Source of the DNA: Burkholderiales bacterium
GTDB taxonomy: Bacteria; Pseudomonadota; Gammaproteobacteria; Burkholderiales; Casimicrobiaceae
Direction of reading: 5' to 3'
NCBI GenBank assembly: GCA_025354165.1
Contig: JANXNI010000016.1
Coordinates: 1-64,000 of the forward strand
DNA: 64,000 nt
This document shows, piece by piece, positions 7,875 to 17,241 of this stretch. A model generated the notes under the pieces. It did not search any database. It saw only the letters and a program-made list of their open reading frames with translations, and had not been told where the DNA came from. The position numbers and the translations under genes were made by a program. The first letter of the stretch is position 1. Each line of letters begins with the position of its first letter.

Positions 7875-8747
7875 ATGGAGCTTCAATCTCACTACTTCGA
7901 CACCGCGCCCGGCATTCGGCTGCACGCCAAAGTGTGCGGTCCCGCCGACGCGCCAACACTGCTTTTCGTGCACGGTTTCCCCGAATTCTGGTTTACCTGG
8001 CGACGGCAGTTGGCCGAGTTCTCGCGCGACTATCGCTGCGTGGCGGTTGATCTGCGCGGGTTTAATTTGTCGTCACAGCCGCTTGAGGTTGAAGCTTATA
8101 AGGCGAAGCTTTTGATCAACGACTTGCGGGCGGTAATCGAGGCGCTTGCTTCGCCGGTTCACGCCGTGGTCGCGCACGACTGGGGCGGCGCGGTGTCGTG
8201 GGGGCTCGCAGCACAGCATCCGGAATCGATGAAAAAATTCGCGGTGATCAATTCGCCGCACGCGATTACATTCGCCAAATCCCTGGCGACCGACCCCGCG
8301 CAAATAGAGGCGAGCCAGTACATGAACTGGCTGCGCAAACCCGGCTGCGAGGCGGCGCTGGCGGCGGATGACTTCCAGCGTCTGTTTGCGATGCTTGATG
8401 CGATGCCGGAGGACGAGCGCGCCGAATATCGCGCGAACTGGCAGCGTGGCCTCACTGGCGGCTGCAATTACTACCGGGTATCGCCGCTGCACCCCGACAC
8501 GCCCGAGACGCCGGGACGGGCCATTGCCGTGGCAGCGGCGTTGAAGCCCGAGCAGTTTCATGTGACCGTGCCAACGCAAATCATCTGGGGAACGGGCGAC
8601 AGGGCGCTACGACCGTCACTCCTCGACGGCATTGAGGCTTTCGTGCCTGACCTGCGTTTGCACAAAATTGACGGTGCGGGACATTGGGTGGCGCGAGAAC
8701 ATACGGGCGAAGTGAACGCGGTTTTGCGGCGCTTTTTGACAGAGTGA
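7875..8747 (+). CDS. Alpha/beta-fold hydrolase, epoxide hydrolase-like
   Basis: This is a 290-residue alpha/beta hydrolase. The oxyanion-hole motif is HGFPEFWFTW (near residue 35), with VDLRGFNLS next. The nucleophile elbow is VAHDWGGAVSWGLA, in which Asp rather than Ser is the nucleophile, as in epoxide hydrolases and haloalkane dehalogenases. A cap region with SQYMNWLRKPG and LTGGCNYYR supplies candidate ring-opening Tyr residues. The late acid is near GTGDRALRP and the catalytic His is in GAGHWVARE. These features favour soluble epoxide hydrolase activity. ATG 7875 gives the natural N-terminus before the first strand. Confidence 0.85.
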   Translation: MELQSHYFDTAPGIRLHAKVCGPADAPTLLFVHGFPEFWFTWRRQLAEFSRDYRCVAVDLRGFNLSSQPLEVEAYKAKLLINDLRAVIEALASPVHAVVAHDWGGAVSWGLAAQHPESMKKFAVINSPHAITFAKSLATDPAQIEASQYMNWLRKPGCEAALAADDFQRLFAMLDAMPEDERAEYRANWQRGLTGGCNYYRVSPLHPDTPETPGRAIAVAAALKPEQFHVTVPTQIIWGTGDRALRPSLLDGIEAFVPDLRLHKIDGAGHWVAREHTGEVNAVLRRFLTE

Positions 8748-8750
8748 TCT

Positions 8751-8880
8751 TTACAGCTTTTCGGTCTACTCCATATTTTGTAAGGGCTACCGCCAATATT
8801 TATCCATTGTCGACTTTATACAAAAACAGATGCTAGCCCCGGTAAAATAAGGGTTTAGTCAATAAGCTGATTCCGTTAAT
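8751..8880. repeat. Inverted-pair repeat, locus 1
   Basis: This is one of five copies of a structure of about 130 bp. The left unit (8751-8791) is the reverse complement of the right-unit pattern: it reads CAGCTTTTCGG and ends in AGGGCTAC. The right unit (8831-8877) reads TAGCCCC, then GGGTTTAGTCAATAAGCTGA. Between them is a spacer holding GTCGACTTTATACAAAAACA. It starts three bases after the hydrolase stop codon and is followed by the MITE at 8924; together they fill the 327-bp gap 8748-9074. Confidence 0.7.
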
Positions 8881-8923
8881 AGCGATCCAGCCAACACAAC
8901 GCACCCGACCTAGCTACACTTTT

Positions 8924-9066
8924 GGGCACCTCTAAAAATTCATTTTTGGGGATGCAGTGTTAAGAGCCCGGAGCGCAGCTACCGCAATGTACGCTCTGGT
9001 ACATGAGGATTGCGAGCACCGCGCGACGACACAATGCGCCCCACAAATGAATTTTTAGAGATGCCC
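8924..9066. mobile_element. MITE-like element, copy 1 (143 bp)
   Basis: The ends GGGCACCTCTAAAAATTC and GAATTTTTAGAGATGCCC are near-perfect terminal inverted repeats, extending about 28 bp with two mismatches. The interior also folds: CCGCAATGTAC pairs with GTACATGAGGATTGCG. A second copy at 56826-56969 shares nearly the whole sequence, including GATTGCGAGCACCGCGCG. It has no coding capacity, so mobilisation would need a transposase in trans. It sits just upstream of the MaoC gene and could affect its transcription. Confidence 0.85.
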
Positions 9067-9074
9067 ATTTATCT

Positions 9075-9530
9075 ATGAAAACCACCCTCGCCCTCAGCTC
9101 TCTCCCCACCTGGATCGGCCTTGAAGTGGCTGTGTCGGACTGGGTCACTATCACTCAAGAACGCATCAACCTGTTCGCCGAAGCGACGGGTGATCACCAG
9201 TGGATTCACGTTGACGCTGAGCGCGCGGCGAAGGAGTCGCCGTTTGGGAAGACCATCGCCCACGGCTTTTTGACGCTCTCCCTGGTGCCCTTGCTCAAAG
9301 CGGAATGCATCGAATTCACCGGTGTGAAAATGGGTGTGAATTACGGCACCAACCGCGTTCGCTTTATGGCCCCGGTGAAAGTGAATTCGCGGATTCGCGG
9401 ACGCTTTAAGCTTACGTCGGTTGAGCAGATTAAGGGTGGCGTGCAGATGGTGTGGCAATGCACGCTGGAGCTGGAAGGTCTGGAGAAGCCAGCCTGCATC
9501 GCAGAACTGGTGTCGCGAGCTTACGGGTAG
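9075..9530 (+). CDS. MaoC-like (R)-specific enoyl-CoA hydratase
   Basis: This is a 151-residue single hot-dog domain protein. The hydratase 2 motif is FAEATGDHQWIHVD, which carries the catalytic Asp and His, followed by the AHGFLTLSLVPLL segment that lines the acyl channel. NYGTNRVRFMAPV matches the NodN/MaoC family. It would hydrate trans-2-enoyl-CoA to the (R)-3-hydroxy form, feeding PHA or fatty-acid metabolism. The start codon lies only 8 bp past a MITE copy, so its original promoter may have been displaced or replaced. Confidence 0.92.
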   Translation: MKTTLALSSLPTWIGLEVAVSDWVTITQERINLFAEATGDHQWIHVDAERAAKESPFGKTIAHGFLTLSLVPLLKAECIEFTGVKMGVNYGTNRVRFMAPVKVNSRIRGRFKLTSVEQIKGGVQMVWQCTLELEGLEKPACIAELVSRAYG

Positions 9531-9543
9531 GGCGGCACGCACT

Positions 9544-9594
9544 TGTGGGAGCGGCATAAGCCGCCACCATTGCGGCTAAAGGCGCCCCCACAAA
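9544..9594. repeat. REP-type palindrome (TGTGGGAGCGGC family)
   Basis: TTGTGGGAGCGGC...GCCGCCACC and GCGGCTAAAGGCGCCCCCACAA form an imperfect stem. It shares the GGGAGCGGCTTTAGCCGC core with copies at 30211, 32987 and 36801. It lies between the convergent MaoC and rsuA genes, a typical REP position. Confidence 0.75.
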
Positions 9595-9609
9595 CGATTG
9601 GCGATTGCG

Positions 9610-10332
9610 CTAACCGTTGATCTTCGCGAGATCATCCGCCGTCAACCATCGCCACCTGCCTTCCGCTAAATCAGGATCTAGTTTCAATCCGCCAATTTGC
9701 GAACGGTGCAGCGCTTCCACGCGATTGCCGACCGCTGCCAGCATGCGTTTGACCTGGTGATATTTTCCCTCGGTCAGCGTCAGATGAATTTGCGTTTCAT
9801 TCACGCGTTCGCACGCCACCGCAGCCACGGCTTCAGGATCATCGTTAAGCACCACGCCCGCGAGCAAAGCGCTGATCGCTGCGTCATCGACCGCGTGTTT
9901 CGTCGTCACCACGTACATCTTCGGCACATGATGTTTCGGCGACGCCATATGATGAATAAATTGCCCGTCGTCAGAAAGCAGCAGCATGCCGGTCGTGTCC
10001 TGATCGAGCCGACCGACCGCCTGCACGCCGTTGACGGATGATTTCGTGGGGCGCGTGGTGAGCGGCGTGGGCAGCAAGCTGTACACGCTGGGCCAATGTT
10101 TGGGCGCTTGTGAACACTCATAACCGGCGGGCTTGTTGAGCATCAGATACGCGCGTTCCACGAAGCCCCACGCCGCACCATCGACGCTAAATTTCAGATC
10201 GTCGGTGGCGAACTCGGCATCGGCTTTGCGCGCGATTTCGCCATTGATGGACACCGCACCGCGCGCGATCAACTCAGTGCATTCACGCCGCGTACCAAAG
10301 CCTTGTGAAAAAAGTATCTGCTGAAGTTTCAA
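9610..10332 (-). CDS. rsuA: 16S rRNA pseudouridine synthase, RsuA family
   Basis: This is a 240-residue protein. The N-terminal S4 domain (about 1-60) reads MKLQQILFSQGFGTRRECTE and GAVSINGE. The catalytic domain has LMLNKPAGYECS and the signature AVGRLDQDTTGMLLLSDDG with the catalytic Asp. The late motif EGKYHQVKRMLAAVGNRVEALHR is typical of RsuA/RluB/E/F. The sequence is closest in form to RsuA, which modifies U516 of 16S rRNA. It is followed closely upstream by an SDR gene on the same strand (9-bp gap), so the two may be co-transcribed. Confidence 0.9.
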   Translation of the reverse strand: MKLQQILFSQGFGTRRECTELIARGAVSINGEIARKADAEFATDDLKFSVDGAAWGFVERAYLMLNKPAGYECSQAPKHWPSVYSLLPTPLTTRPTKSSVNGVQAVGRLDQDTTGMLLLSDDGQFIHHMASPKHHVPKMYVVTTKHAVDDAAISALLAGVVLNDDPEAVAAVACERVNETQIHLTLTEGKYHQVKRMLAAVGNRVEALHRSQIGGLKLDPDLAEGRWRWLTADDLAKING

Positions 10333-10341
10333 GCGTGCCCG

Positions 10342-11094
10342 TTATTTCGGTGCCATACGGATTGCTCCGTCAAGACGAATCACTTCGCCGTTCAACATGA
10401 CGTTTTCAAAAATATGCATTGCCAGCGAAGCATATTCCGGCGGACGGCCGAGACGCGGCGGAAACGGCACCATTTGTCCGAGGCTCGCCTGGACTTCGGG
10501 CGGCAAACTGTCCATCATCGGCGTTTCAAAAATCCCGGGCGCGATGGTCATCACGCGAATGCCGTAGCGCGCCAGCTCGCGCGCAACCGGCAGCGTCATG
10601 CCGACCACGCCGGCTTTCGACGCACCATAGGCGGCTTGACCGATCTGCCCATCAAATGCAGCCACGCTTGCCGTGTTAATCATCACGCCGCGCTCACCAT
10701 CGGCCAACGCGGGCAGCGCCTGCATCGCAGCGGCGACCTGATTGATCAGGTTGTAGGTTCCGATCAAATTGATCTGTACCGTCCAGATAAATTTCTTCAA
10801 ACCGCTCGCACCTTCACGGCCCACGACCTTTTCGCCAGTCGCCACACCTGCGCAATTCACTAACCCACGCAATTCACCCAGCGCTATCGCCGCCGCGACA
10901 ACCGCTTTAGCGTCATCCTCGGACGTGACGTCGCATTTCACGAAAATACCGCCGAGCTCTTTGGCTAATGCCTCGCCGTCGCGAATGTCCGCGAGCACGA
11001 CTTTTGCACCCTTTGCTGCTGCCGCGCGAGCGGTCGCCGCGCCTAAACCGGATGCACCGCCGGTGATGATCAATACCTTGCCTGAAATGTCCAT
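10342..11094 (-). CDS. SDR-family 3-hydroxyacyl-CoA dehydrogenase-like oxidoreductase
   Basis: This is a 250-residue short-chain dehydrogenase. The Rossmann motif ITGGASGLGAATARA is at residues 10-24, the NADH-type acidic residue is in VLADIRDG, and NCAG is present. The catalytic Ser is in NTASVAAFDGQIGQ, followed by YGASK (Tyr-x3-Lys). The GQIGQAAYGASKAGVVGMTLP and PGIFETPMM segments are characteristic of type-2 3-hydroxyacyl-CoA dehydrogenase (HSD10-like), so oxidation of 3-hydroxyacyl-CoA in beta-oxidation is the best guess. It is divergent from the HerA-like gene. Confidence 0.88.
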   Translation of the reverse strand: MDISGKVLIITGGASGLGAATARAAAAKGAKVVLADIRDGEALAKELGGIFVKCDVTSEDDAKAVVAAAIALGELRGLVNCAGVATGEKVVGREGASGLKKFIWTVQINLIGTYNLINQVAAAMQALPALADGERGVMINTASVAAFDGQIGQAAYGASKAGVVGMTLPVARELARYGIRVMTIAPGIFETPMMDSLPPEVQASLGQMVPFPPRLGRPPEYASLAMHIFENVMLNGEVIRLDGAIRMAPK

Positions 11095-11198
11095 GTGTTG
11101 CCCCGTTAGTTGACGTAATCACGAATCTCAATTATCGGACAACAGGAGCGGTGAAGAAACGTTACAGTTGACCCTCTTCACCTACATAGAGTTGCTCA

Positions 11199-12737
11199 AT
11201 GGCCGAACCTTATCTTGTCGCCAGAACGACTGACACGAACTCCGACGTTAACTTGTTACCCAAACTGGCCAATCGTCACGGCCTGATCACGGGTGCCACG
11301 GGCACAGGAAAAACGGTGAGCCTGCAAGTTCTGGCCGAGGGCTTTTCGCGCATCGGCGTGCCGGTGTTTATGGCCGACGTGAAGGGCGACCTGACTGGAC
11401 TTTCTCAGATGGGGGGCGGCAATCAGCGGGTGACAGATCGCGTTGCAATGCTGAAGCTCACGAACTTCAGCAACGAGCAATTTCCAGTGACCTGTTGGGA
11501 TGTGTTTGGCGAACAAGGGCATCCGCTGCGGGCGACGATTGCGGAGATGGGGCCGCTGTTGTTGTCGCGTATTTTGAACTTGAACGACACGCAAAGTGGC
11601 GTGCTGACTGCGGCGTTCAAGATCGCCGACGATAAGGGTTTGTTGCTGCTCGACTTGAAAGATTTGCGCGCGATGCTCGTCCACGCGGGCGAGAACGCGA
11701 AAGAGTATCAGCTCGCTTATGGCAATATTTCCGGTGCCAGTATCGGCGCGATTCAGCGTGGCATCCTGACGCTGGAATCGCAGGGCGGGGAAAAGTTTTT
11801 TGGTGAGCCAGCGCTCAATCTTGAAGACTTGATGCAGACCGTTGATGGCAAGGGCGTCGTCAACATTTTGGCAGCAGACAAGCTCCTGAATAACCCGCGC
11901 ATTTATGCGACGTTTTTGCTGTGGCTACTCTCTGAACTGTTCGAATCGTTGCCAGAAGTGGGCGATCCGGAGCAACCGAAACTGGTGTTCTTTTTTGACG
12001 AAGCGCATCTGCTGTTCAACGAAGCGCCGCCGGAATTGCGATCACGTATTGAGCAGGTGGTGCGGCTGGTTCGATCGAAGGGCGTCGGCGTTTATTTCGT
12101 CACACAAAATCCCCTCGATATACCGGATGTTGTGCTCGGTCAGCTCGGCAATCGCATTCAGCATGCGCTGCGGGCCTATACGCCGCGTGACGCCGAAGCC
12201 GTGCGAACGGCAGCGTCCACGTTCCGCCCGAATCCAAAAATTAATACCGAGCAGGCGATCACCGAGCTTGCGACCGGCGAGGCGCTGATCTCGTTTCTGG
12301 ACGAAAAGGGACGACCAAATCCGGTCGAGCGTTGTTGGGTGATTCCGCCTTCGTCGCGTATCGGGCCGGTCACGCCCGCCGAGCGCGCGGTGCTAATCAA
12401 AACGTCATTGGTCGCGGGCATTTACGACACCACGGTAGACCGTGAAAGCGCCTACGAAAAGCTCACAAACCGCGTGGCAACACGCATGGAAACTGCCGAT
12501 AAGGTGGCGACGCCAGACGCCTCTCCTGCGGCCACGCCGGAAGCGAAGGACGAGCCCGGTTTCTTCAGCAAAATCGGCGGCATGATTGGCGATGTGATGG
12601 AGAGCAAGAACGCGTCGAGTAGCCGCCAGACGGTGGGTGAAGCCGCGATGAAATCAGCCGCACGCGCGGTCGGCTCTGAAGTCGGTCGCCGCGTGATTCG
12701 CGGCGTGTTGGGGTCTATCTTTGGCGGGAAGCGATAG
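11199..12737 (+). CDS. HerA/YjgR-type P-loop ATPase (DUF853)
   Basis: This is a 512-residue cytosolic ATPase of the HerA/FtsK clan. Walker A is [12 protein letters not shown] (about residues 31-42), the Walker B region is [12 protein letters not shown], and the arginine-containing motif follows in [18 protein letters not shown]. The C-terminal third holds [19 protein letters not shown], then a Pro/Ala-rich linker and the typical YjgR tail with [11 protein letters not shown]. The family is widespread in proteobacteria. A DNA-processing or pumping role is suspected from HerA but not shown. It is transcribed alone, divergent from the SDR. Confidence 0.92.
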   Translation: MAEPYLVARTTDTNSDVNLLPKLANRHGLITGATGTGKTVSLQVLAEGFSRIGVPVFMADVKGDLTGLSQMGGGNQRVTDRVAMLKLTNFSNEQFPVTCWDVFGEQGHPLRATIAEMGPLLLSRILNLNDTQSGVLTAAFKIADDKGLLLLDLKDLRAMLVHAGENAKEYQLAYGNISGASIGAIQRGILTLESQGGEKFFGEPALNLEDLMQTVDGKGVVNILAADKLLNNPRIYATFLLWLLSELFESLPEVGDPEQPKLVFFFDEAHLLFNEAPPELRSRIEQVVRLVRSKGVGVYFVTQNPLDIPDVVLGQLGNRIQHALRAYTPRDAEAVRTAASTFRPNPKINTEQAITELATGEALISFLDEKGRPNPVERCWVIPPSSRIGPVTPAERAVLIKTSLVAGIYDTTVDRESAYEKLTNRVATRMETADKVATPDASPAATPEAKDEPGFFSKIGGMIGDVMESKNASSSRQTVGEAAMKSAARAVGSEVGRRVIRGVLGSIFGGKR

Positions 12738-12772
12738 GCGACACAAAATTTTTACGCGATGCGATGCCGACA

Positions 12773-15487
12773 TCAATTCAACCCACAAAACACCACACCG
12801 TCGTCCGTCCAGCCCAGGTTATTGACCATGTTTTGATGCTGCGTCAGGCTGGTGCTGAAACGATGATTGCCGTCGTCAACATAGCGCGGCACGCCTTTGA
12901 ACGCACGGTAAACCGGCACAGTGTTAGCGGGGCACGCACCCGCTGCCGTTTTCGGAATTGCGTACCCTTCAACACCTTCCAAAAAAGGCTTCGCATTGAG
13001 GGCTGCGTTGGTCGGATTTAAGCTGGTCAGCAACGTTTGATCGCCAGGCAACACAGTGAAGAAATGCGAGCCACGTGTGCCATTACGAGCGATGTTGGCG
13101 AAGAAGTGGCGCTCCAGTGGCAAGGTCTTCAGATTGGGTCGGGCGAATACGCGGATTTCGCTGCCTGTGCGCACCCACGCGGGCACCGTGTCGAGCGCCG
13201 CTTTATCGCCATCGCGACCCGTGAGAAAGTAGTAATCAAGCGCTGCGTTGTAATACTCGGTGAGCGTCATGCCGACTTTTTGGCCCGCCGGCAATACGTC
13301 GAGCGCAACGGAATTGCTGTTGACCGGGCAGCCAATGGAGAGGGTGTTGTACACGTACACCGGCAAGCGCCCGACGAAGGGCAACTGCGTACGGGTCAGC
13401 ACCATTCGCAGCGTGTTGCCGTCAACAAATTGCGGTGTCACCAAAACCCGGTTGATTGATACGCGGGTATCGGCCGTAAATCCCGTGCCAACGAGCGTCA
13501 GCGTCGCGCTGGCACCATCGTCACCGAAATTCGGTGGCGTGATGCTGCCGAGTGTTAACGGCGTGCTGACGCTGTTGAAGGTTGCGACGAACTCGGGCAG
13601 TATGTCGCCGACGGTGGAGTTCGCTGTCGTCGCCGTACCGGACACGGTGCCCGACCATCCGGTGAAGATTGCGGAAAACAGGGGGTTCACTGTGGCGTTC
13701 AGGGCCGCTCCGTGGCGCACGTAGCTGCTGCTATCGCTCAGCGTGACCGTGGCTGCGCAACCCGGAACCACCTGCTTGAACGGCGCCCATTCGCGGTGCG
13801 CACGCAGCGTAACCGTGCGCGTGCCTGCTGTGGGCATGGTTACTTCGCCGGTCGCTGCATTATCGAGACCGTCGATACCGTCGAGCACGAAGCGGCCGAC
13901 TTCGCTGAATGCTTGTGGTGAGGCGACGGCGTATTTCCAGTTGCCTGCCGTGGTGCGTGACACCAGCGGCGCGGCGCGCGACGAGGTTGCCCCAGTGGGC
14001 GTTGTGACGCTGACTCGCATGCCGTCGGTCATGCCATTTCCGCTGACCGCTACACCAATCGAGTTGCCGTTAAAAAATGTTGCGCCGACCGTTTGCGCAG
14101 GTACACCGACTAACAGTAATGAGGCGTCCGGCGCATAGCCCTGGCCGCCGCCGAAAAGGAGAGCCAACCCCGACCAGCTGAAGGTGCCGAGATAACCGGT
14201 TGCGGGTACAGCGTGCACGTCGAACACACTGTATTGCGGGAAAAGATTGGTCGTGCCCGGCCACGCCTGGGCGCGCGGCTTGATGGTCACTGTGCCGCCT
14301 GGTTGCGCTGCGTCCATGGCCGTGATGGTCATGAGTCGAGAAAAATTCGCCGTCAGCACCGTCGACGCCAGCGATGTCGTGGGTGTTCCCAACGTGCCGT
14401 CACCGGCCATGACTTGCCAGGTCAACTGCGGCGACGGGACGGCGCTGGCATCATGACTCCAGCGCGCGAATCCCATCGAAAAGCCGTCGGACGTTTGTAA
14501 TCCCGGCGCTACCCACAAGCGGTGAACGCTGCCGATGGTCCAGTTGTAACTCACGGGCGTGGCGACCTGCACGCCGTCTACGATGACATTGAGTCCCGCC
14601 GGATGAGTGACGATGGTGGTCGCCGTGGGCGGTGTGCCGTACAGTCGCGTGAGTGCGTCGACGTCTCCCGTTGAATAGGTTGGCGGGTAGCCCACGTCGA
14701 TACCCGGTGGCTTCGTCTCCATCGTCGTCGGATCGGAGTAGGCATTGAAGCCGAAGCGACCGTAATGCATGATCGAGGCGTAGTCGTAGCCGTCAATCGT
14801 GCGCGAATAGAACGTCTGATCGCTTTGTGAGCGGCGCGCTGGCACGATACGGTTAAGGTAAGTGTCGATGAACGGCGTCGGGTCAACGTCCTGTTGCACA
14901 TGCAGCAACCCCATCGCGTGGCCCATCTCATGCACCAAAACACCGGCGTCGCACGTCGGGTCGCCGACGATCTGCTGGCGGCCACCATTGCGCCCGAGCG
15001 CGCTTGAACACGCCCCAGCACCTGGTGTGACGAGGTTGAACGCAACATAATCCACTTGCGCACCACGCGGCACCCATTGCAGCACGCCCTTGAGCGCAAG
15101 ATTTACCCGCCCGATCGCGTCGTTGATCAGCGCCGCGTCGCCGCCTTCGACGACGTAAGGGACCTCCGCAATGCCCGACGCCGCACGCTTCCAGAGCCCA
15201 AGATCAGAGTCAACAGTCAAGGCCTTTGCGCGCTCGCTCCCGGGGATCGTCAACGCCTGTTCAGCCGCGATTCGCGCTCCACGCACTGCATCCTTTTGGC
15301 CAATAATGATGTCGCCCTGGGTGATGGCGTAATCGCCCTGCTCAACGTAGTTCACCCATTGACCGCGCCACAACGTGCGGAAACCCTCGCTGGGCGGCAC
15401 AGACACTTCGCCCCACGCTGACGCGGCAAACAGAAGAACGCTGGCAGAAAACAGCCAAGTGCGGAATGACGATTGGGAAAGCAGCAT
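12773..15487 (-). CDS. Secreted astacin-like zinc metalloprotease with IPT/TIG and DUF5648-like modules
   Basis: This is a 904-residue protein with an N-terminal signal peptide (hydrophobic core LFSASVLLFAASAWG). The protease domain (about 30-285) has the zinc motif HEMGHAMGLLH near residue 190 and the Met-turn SIMHYGRFGF near 240, as in astacins. The usual astacin residues after the third His (HExxR) are replaced by HVQQDVDP. Beta-rich regions follow, with an IPT/TIG-like domain from about 647 (LGSITPPNFGDDGASATLTL). The last ~165 residues form a module with TEYYNAALDYYF, RGSHF, LNPTNA and NHRF shared with the divergent neighbour at 15829. It probably acts outside the cell. Confidence 0.88.
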   Translation of the reverse strand: MLLSQSSFRTWLFSASVLLFAASAWGEVSVPPSEGFRTLWRGQWVNYVEQGDYAITQGDIIIGQKDAVRGARIAAEQALTIPGSERAKALTVDSDLGLWKRAASGIAEVPYVVEGGDAALINDAIGRVNLALKGVLQWVPRGAQVDYVAFNLVTPGAGACSSALGRNGGRQQIVGDPTCDAGVLVHEMGHAMGLLHVQQDVDPTPFIDTYLNRIVPARRSQSDQTFYSRTIDGYDYASIMHYGRFGFNAYSDPTTMETKPPGIDVGYPPTYSTGDVDALTRLYGTPPTATTIVTHPAGLNVIVDGVQVATPVSYNWTIGSVHRLWVAPGLQTSDGFSMGFARWSHDASAVPSPQLTWQVMAGDGTLGTPTTSLASTVLTANFSRLMTITAMDAAQPGGTVTIKPRAQAWPGTTNLFPQYSVFDVHAVPATGYLGTFSWSGLALLFGGGQGYAPDASLLLVGVPAQTVGATFFNGNSIGVAVSGNGMTDGMRVSVTTPTGATSSRAAPLVSRTTAGNWKYAVASPQAFSEVGRFVLDGIDGLDNAATGEVTMPTAGTRTVTLRAHREWAPFKQVVPGCAATVTLSDSSSYVRHGAALNATVNPLFSAIFTGWSGTVSGTATTANSTVGDILPEFVATFNSVSTPLTLGSITPPNFGDDGASATLTLVGTGFTADTRVSINRVLVTPQFVDGNTLRMVLTRTQLPFVGRLPVYVYNTLSIGCPVNSNSVALDVLPAGQKVGMTLTEYYNAALDYYFLTGRDGDKAALDTVPAWVRTGSEIRVFARPNLKTLPLERHFFANIARNGTRGSHFFTVLPGDQTLLTSLNPTNAALNAKPFLEGVEGYAIPKTAAGACPANTVPVYRAFKGVPRYVDDGNHRFSTSLTQHQNMVNNLGWTDDGVVFCGLN

Positions 15488-15828
15488 GAGAATGGAACGA
15501 GGAGCTATGACAATGGAATCCTAGCATCAACGGCGGCACGCCTGATGGTGCTTGCGACGGCTGTCGGTTAAGTGAGCATGAGCTACGGTGGGATCAACAG
15601 CTTTTGGTTGAAAGGCCATCTGCATGGGGGCTACGTGCGATTTTTAGGCAATGTCGACCGCTATCGCAGTTTTTGCGTCTTTTCCTCAAAAAAACGAGTG
15701 TTATGCCTACGCCGCCGAGGCATCGCTGGCAACGCTTCGATTTCTGGTTTCGACGGGCACACAAATGTCTCGGACTGCGTCTGTACCTCATGCAATCTTG
15801 CACTTTCACCATGATCGGTGGCGTCACC

Positions 15829-17223
15829 ATGAATTATTCTTTCGCCCTGTCAATCTTGCGCCCATTAGCTCGACTGCCCTGGGTTTGCAGCTTGGTTCTC
15901 ACTTGGGTACTCAGCGGCGGTGCAGCCGCGCAGCACCTGGACAACGGCATCCTGGTGCTGAACTATTTTCCAGACACCGGCCAATTCAGCGTCTTGACCT
16001 CTAATCCCACGGACACGGTGTTCTATCCGTCGAACTCCTCCTACTTCACGGTGCGTGACTACACACGCGGCATTGACTACGGCAACGTTGGCATGGGCGA
16101 CCCAGATACGACCACCGGAAAGCTTTCGCAACCCATGGGTCCGGGTACCGTTGTGGCTTTAAGCGATCGTGGAATCCGAACCACATGGGCACTGCCCAAT
16201 TTCACTGTTGTCCAGGAAGTGGAGATTCTTGGCTCTACGCTGGCAGACACCAGCGTTCGCCAACAGGTGAACGTACAAAACACCGGTAGCGGACCGCTCG
16301 CTTACGGCATTCGCTACCTGTGGAACTGGAGAGTCGCCGGGAACAGCATCTCGTTCTCACGTCCACGCTATCCGGATGGCCCGTTCACCAACATTTCAAC
16401 CGACTATGGGTCGCCGAACTTTCAAGTCTCTGAGCTGACCGATAGCCTGACTAACCCCAGCTATTCGGTTTACGCCTCGGTGCAGGGTGGCTCGCTCGGC
16501 TTACCGGCAACCCGACCGGATCGGCTGGCCGTCGCCAACTGGGGGGATTTCGGATTGGTGCCCTGGAATGCCCCCATCATGGGCTCGAGCGCTGGTGATA
16601 GTGCCATCGTTTACTTCTGGGGCTACAACACCCCGATGACGCTCGCACCCGGTGCCAGCAATCAGGTGCGTCAGTACATCTCGACCGTCGCCAGCGCGCT
16701 CGGCGTCACCACGCTAACGAGAACCATGACCGAGTACTTGTATGCTCCTCTGAGCTACTACTTTATTACCTCGCGCGATAACGAAAAACAGATTCTCGAC
16801 AGCGCAGGAGGCTGGTCACGCACCGGTAACAGCTTCAGTGTGCTCGCCAACGATGATCCCGGCAGCAAGGGAATCACCCGCTACTATTTCGACAAGGTGG
16901 CGCTAGGCGGTTCGCGCGGCAGCCACTTCTACACGCTGGTCGCGACCGAGAAAAACGCGCTCCAGGCGCTGAATCCCACCAATGCCCAGCTACCTGGCAA
17001 GCCGTACGACGAGGGCATTGATTCGTTTGCCTTTTTGCCCGCGGTCGAAGGTGTTGGCGGTAGCTGCGCGGCCGGGCTCCAGCCGCTGTATCGCGCGTTC
17101 CGTGGCGCGGTACGTTTCCCGGACGACGCCAACCACCGCTTCACCACGGACATCGCACTGTACAACTCGCTGGTAGGCCTTGGCTGGGACGGCGAGGGCG
17201 TGAAGGCGTGTTTGCCGCGATGA
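15829..17223 (+). CDS. Secreted protein with C-terminal DUF5648-like module
   Basis: This is a 464-residue exported protein. The ATG at 15829 is chosen because it gives a clear signal peptide ending near GGAAAQHLD; ATG 15811 is an alternative. Residues 30-290 are beta-rich with no family I can name (ILVLNYFPDTGQFSVLTSNP, then LAYGIRYLWNWRVAG). From about residue 300 the sequence parallels the end of the divergent metalloprotease: TEYLYAPLSYYFITSRD, RGSHFYTL, LNPTNAQLPGKPY, YRAF and DDANHRFTT. The shared module suggests common surface attachment or binding, which is inference. Confidence 0.82.
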   Translation: MNYSFALSILRPLARLPWVCSLVLTWVLSGGAAAQHLDNGILVLNYFPDTGQFSVLTSNPTDTVFYPSNSSYFTVRDYTRGIDYGNVGMGDPDTTTGKLSQPMGPGTVVALSDRGIRTTWALPNFTVVQEVEILGSTLADTSVRQQVNVQNTGSGPLAYGIRYLWNWRVAGNSISFSRPRYPDGPFTNISTDYGSPNFQVSELTDSLTNPSYSVYASVQGGSLGLPATRPDRLAVANWGDFGLVPWNAPIMGSSAGDSAIVYFWGYNTPMTLAPGASNQVRQYISTVASALGVTTLTRTMTEYLYAPLSYYFITSRDNEKQILDSAGGWSRTGNSFSVLANDDPGSKGITRYYFDKVALGGSRGSHFYTLVATEKNALQALNPTNAQLPGKPYDEGIDSFAFLPAVEGVGGSCAAGLQPLYRAFRGAVRFPDDANHRFTTDIALYNSLVGLGWDGEGVKACLPR

Positions 17224-17241
17224 AAGCGAGTCACTGGCGCG

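Noticed and set aside
8960-9154. 64-codon minus-strand frame over MITE copy 1, and the similar frame at 56737-56949
   Set aside because: The two products agree only where the MITE sequence is shared (GALCRRAVLAILMY); they run into unrelated DNA, so they are by-products of the repeat.
12738-12772. Possible terminator between the HerA-like gene and the metalloprotease
   Set aside because: Only an AAAATTTTT run is present without a stem; the spacing of 35 bp is too short to support a claim.
14578-15099. 173-codon minus-strand frame inside the metalloprotease gene
   Set aside because: It is a shifted frame of the protease with Arg/Ser/Thr-rich composition and no start context.
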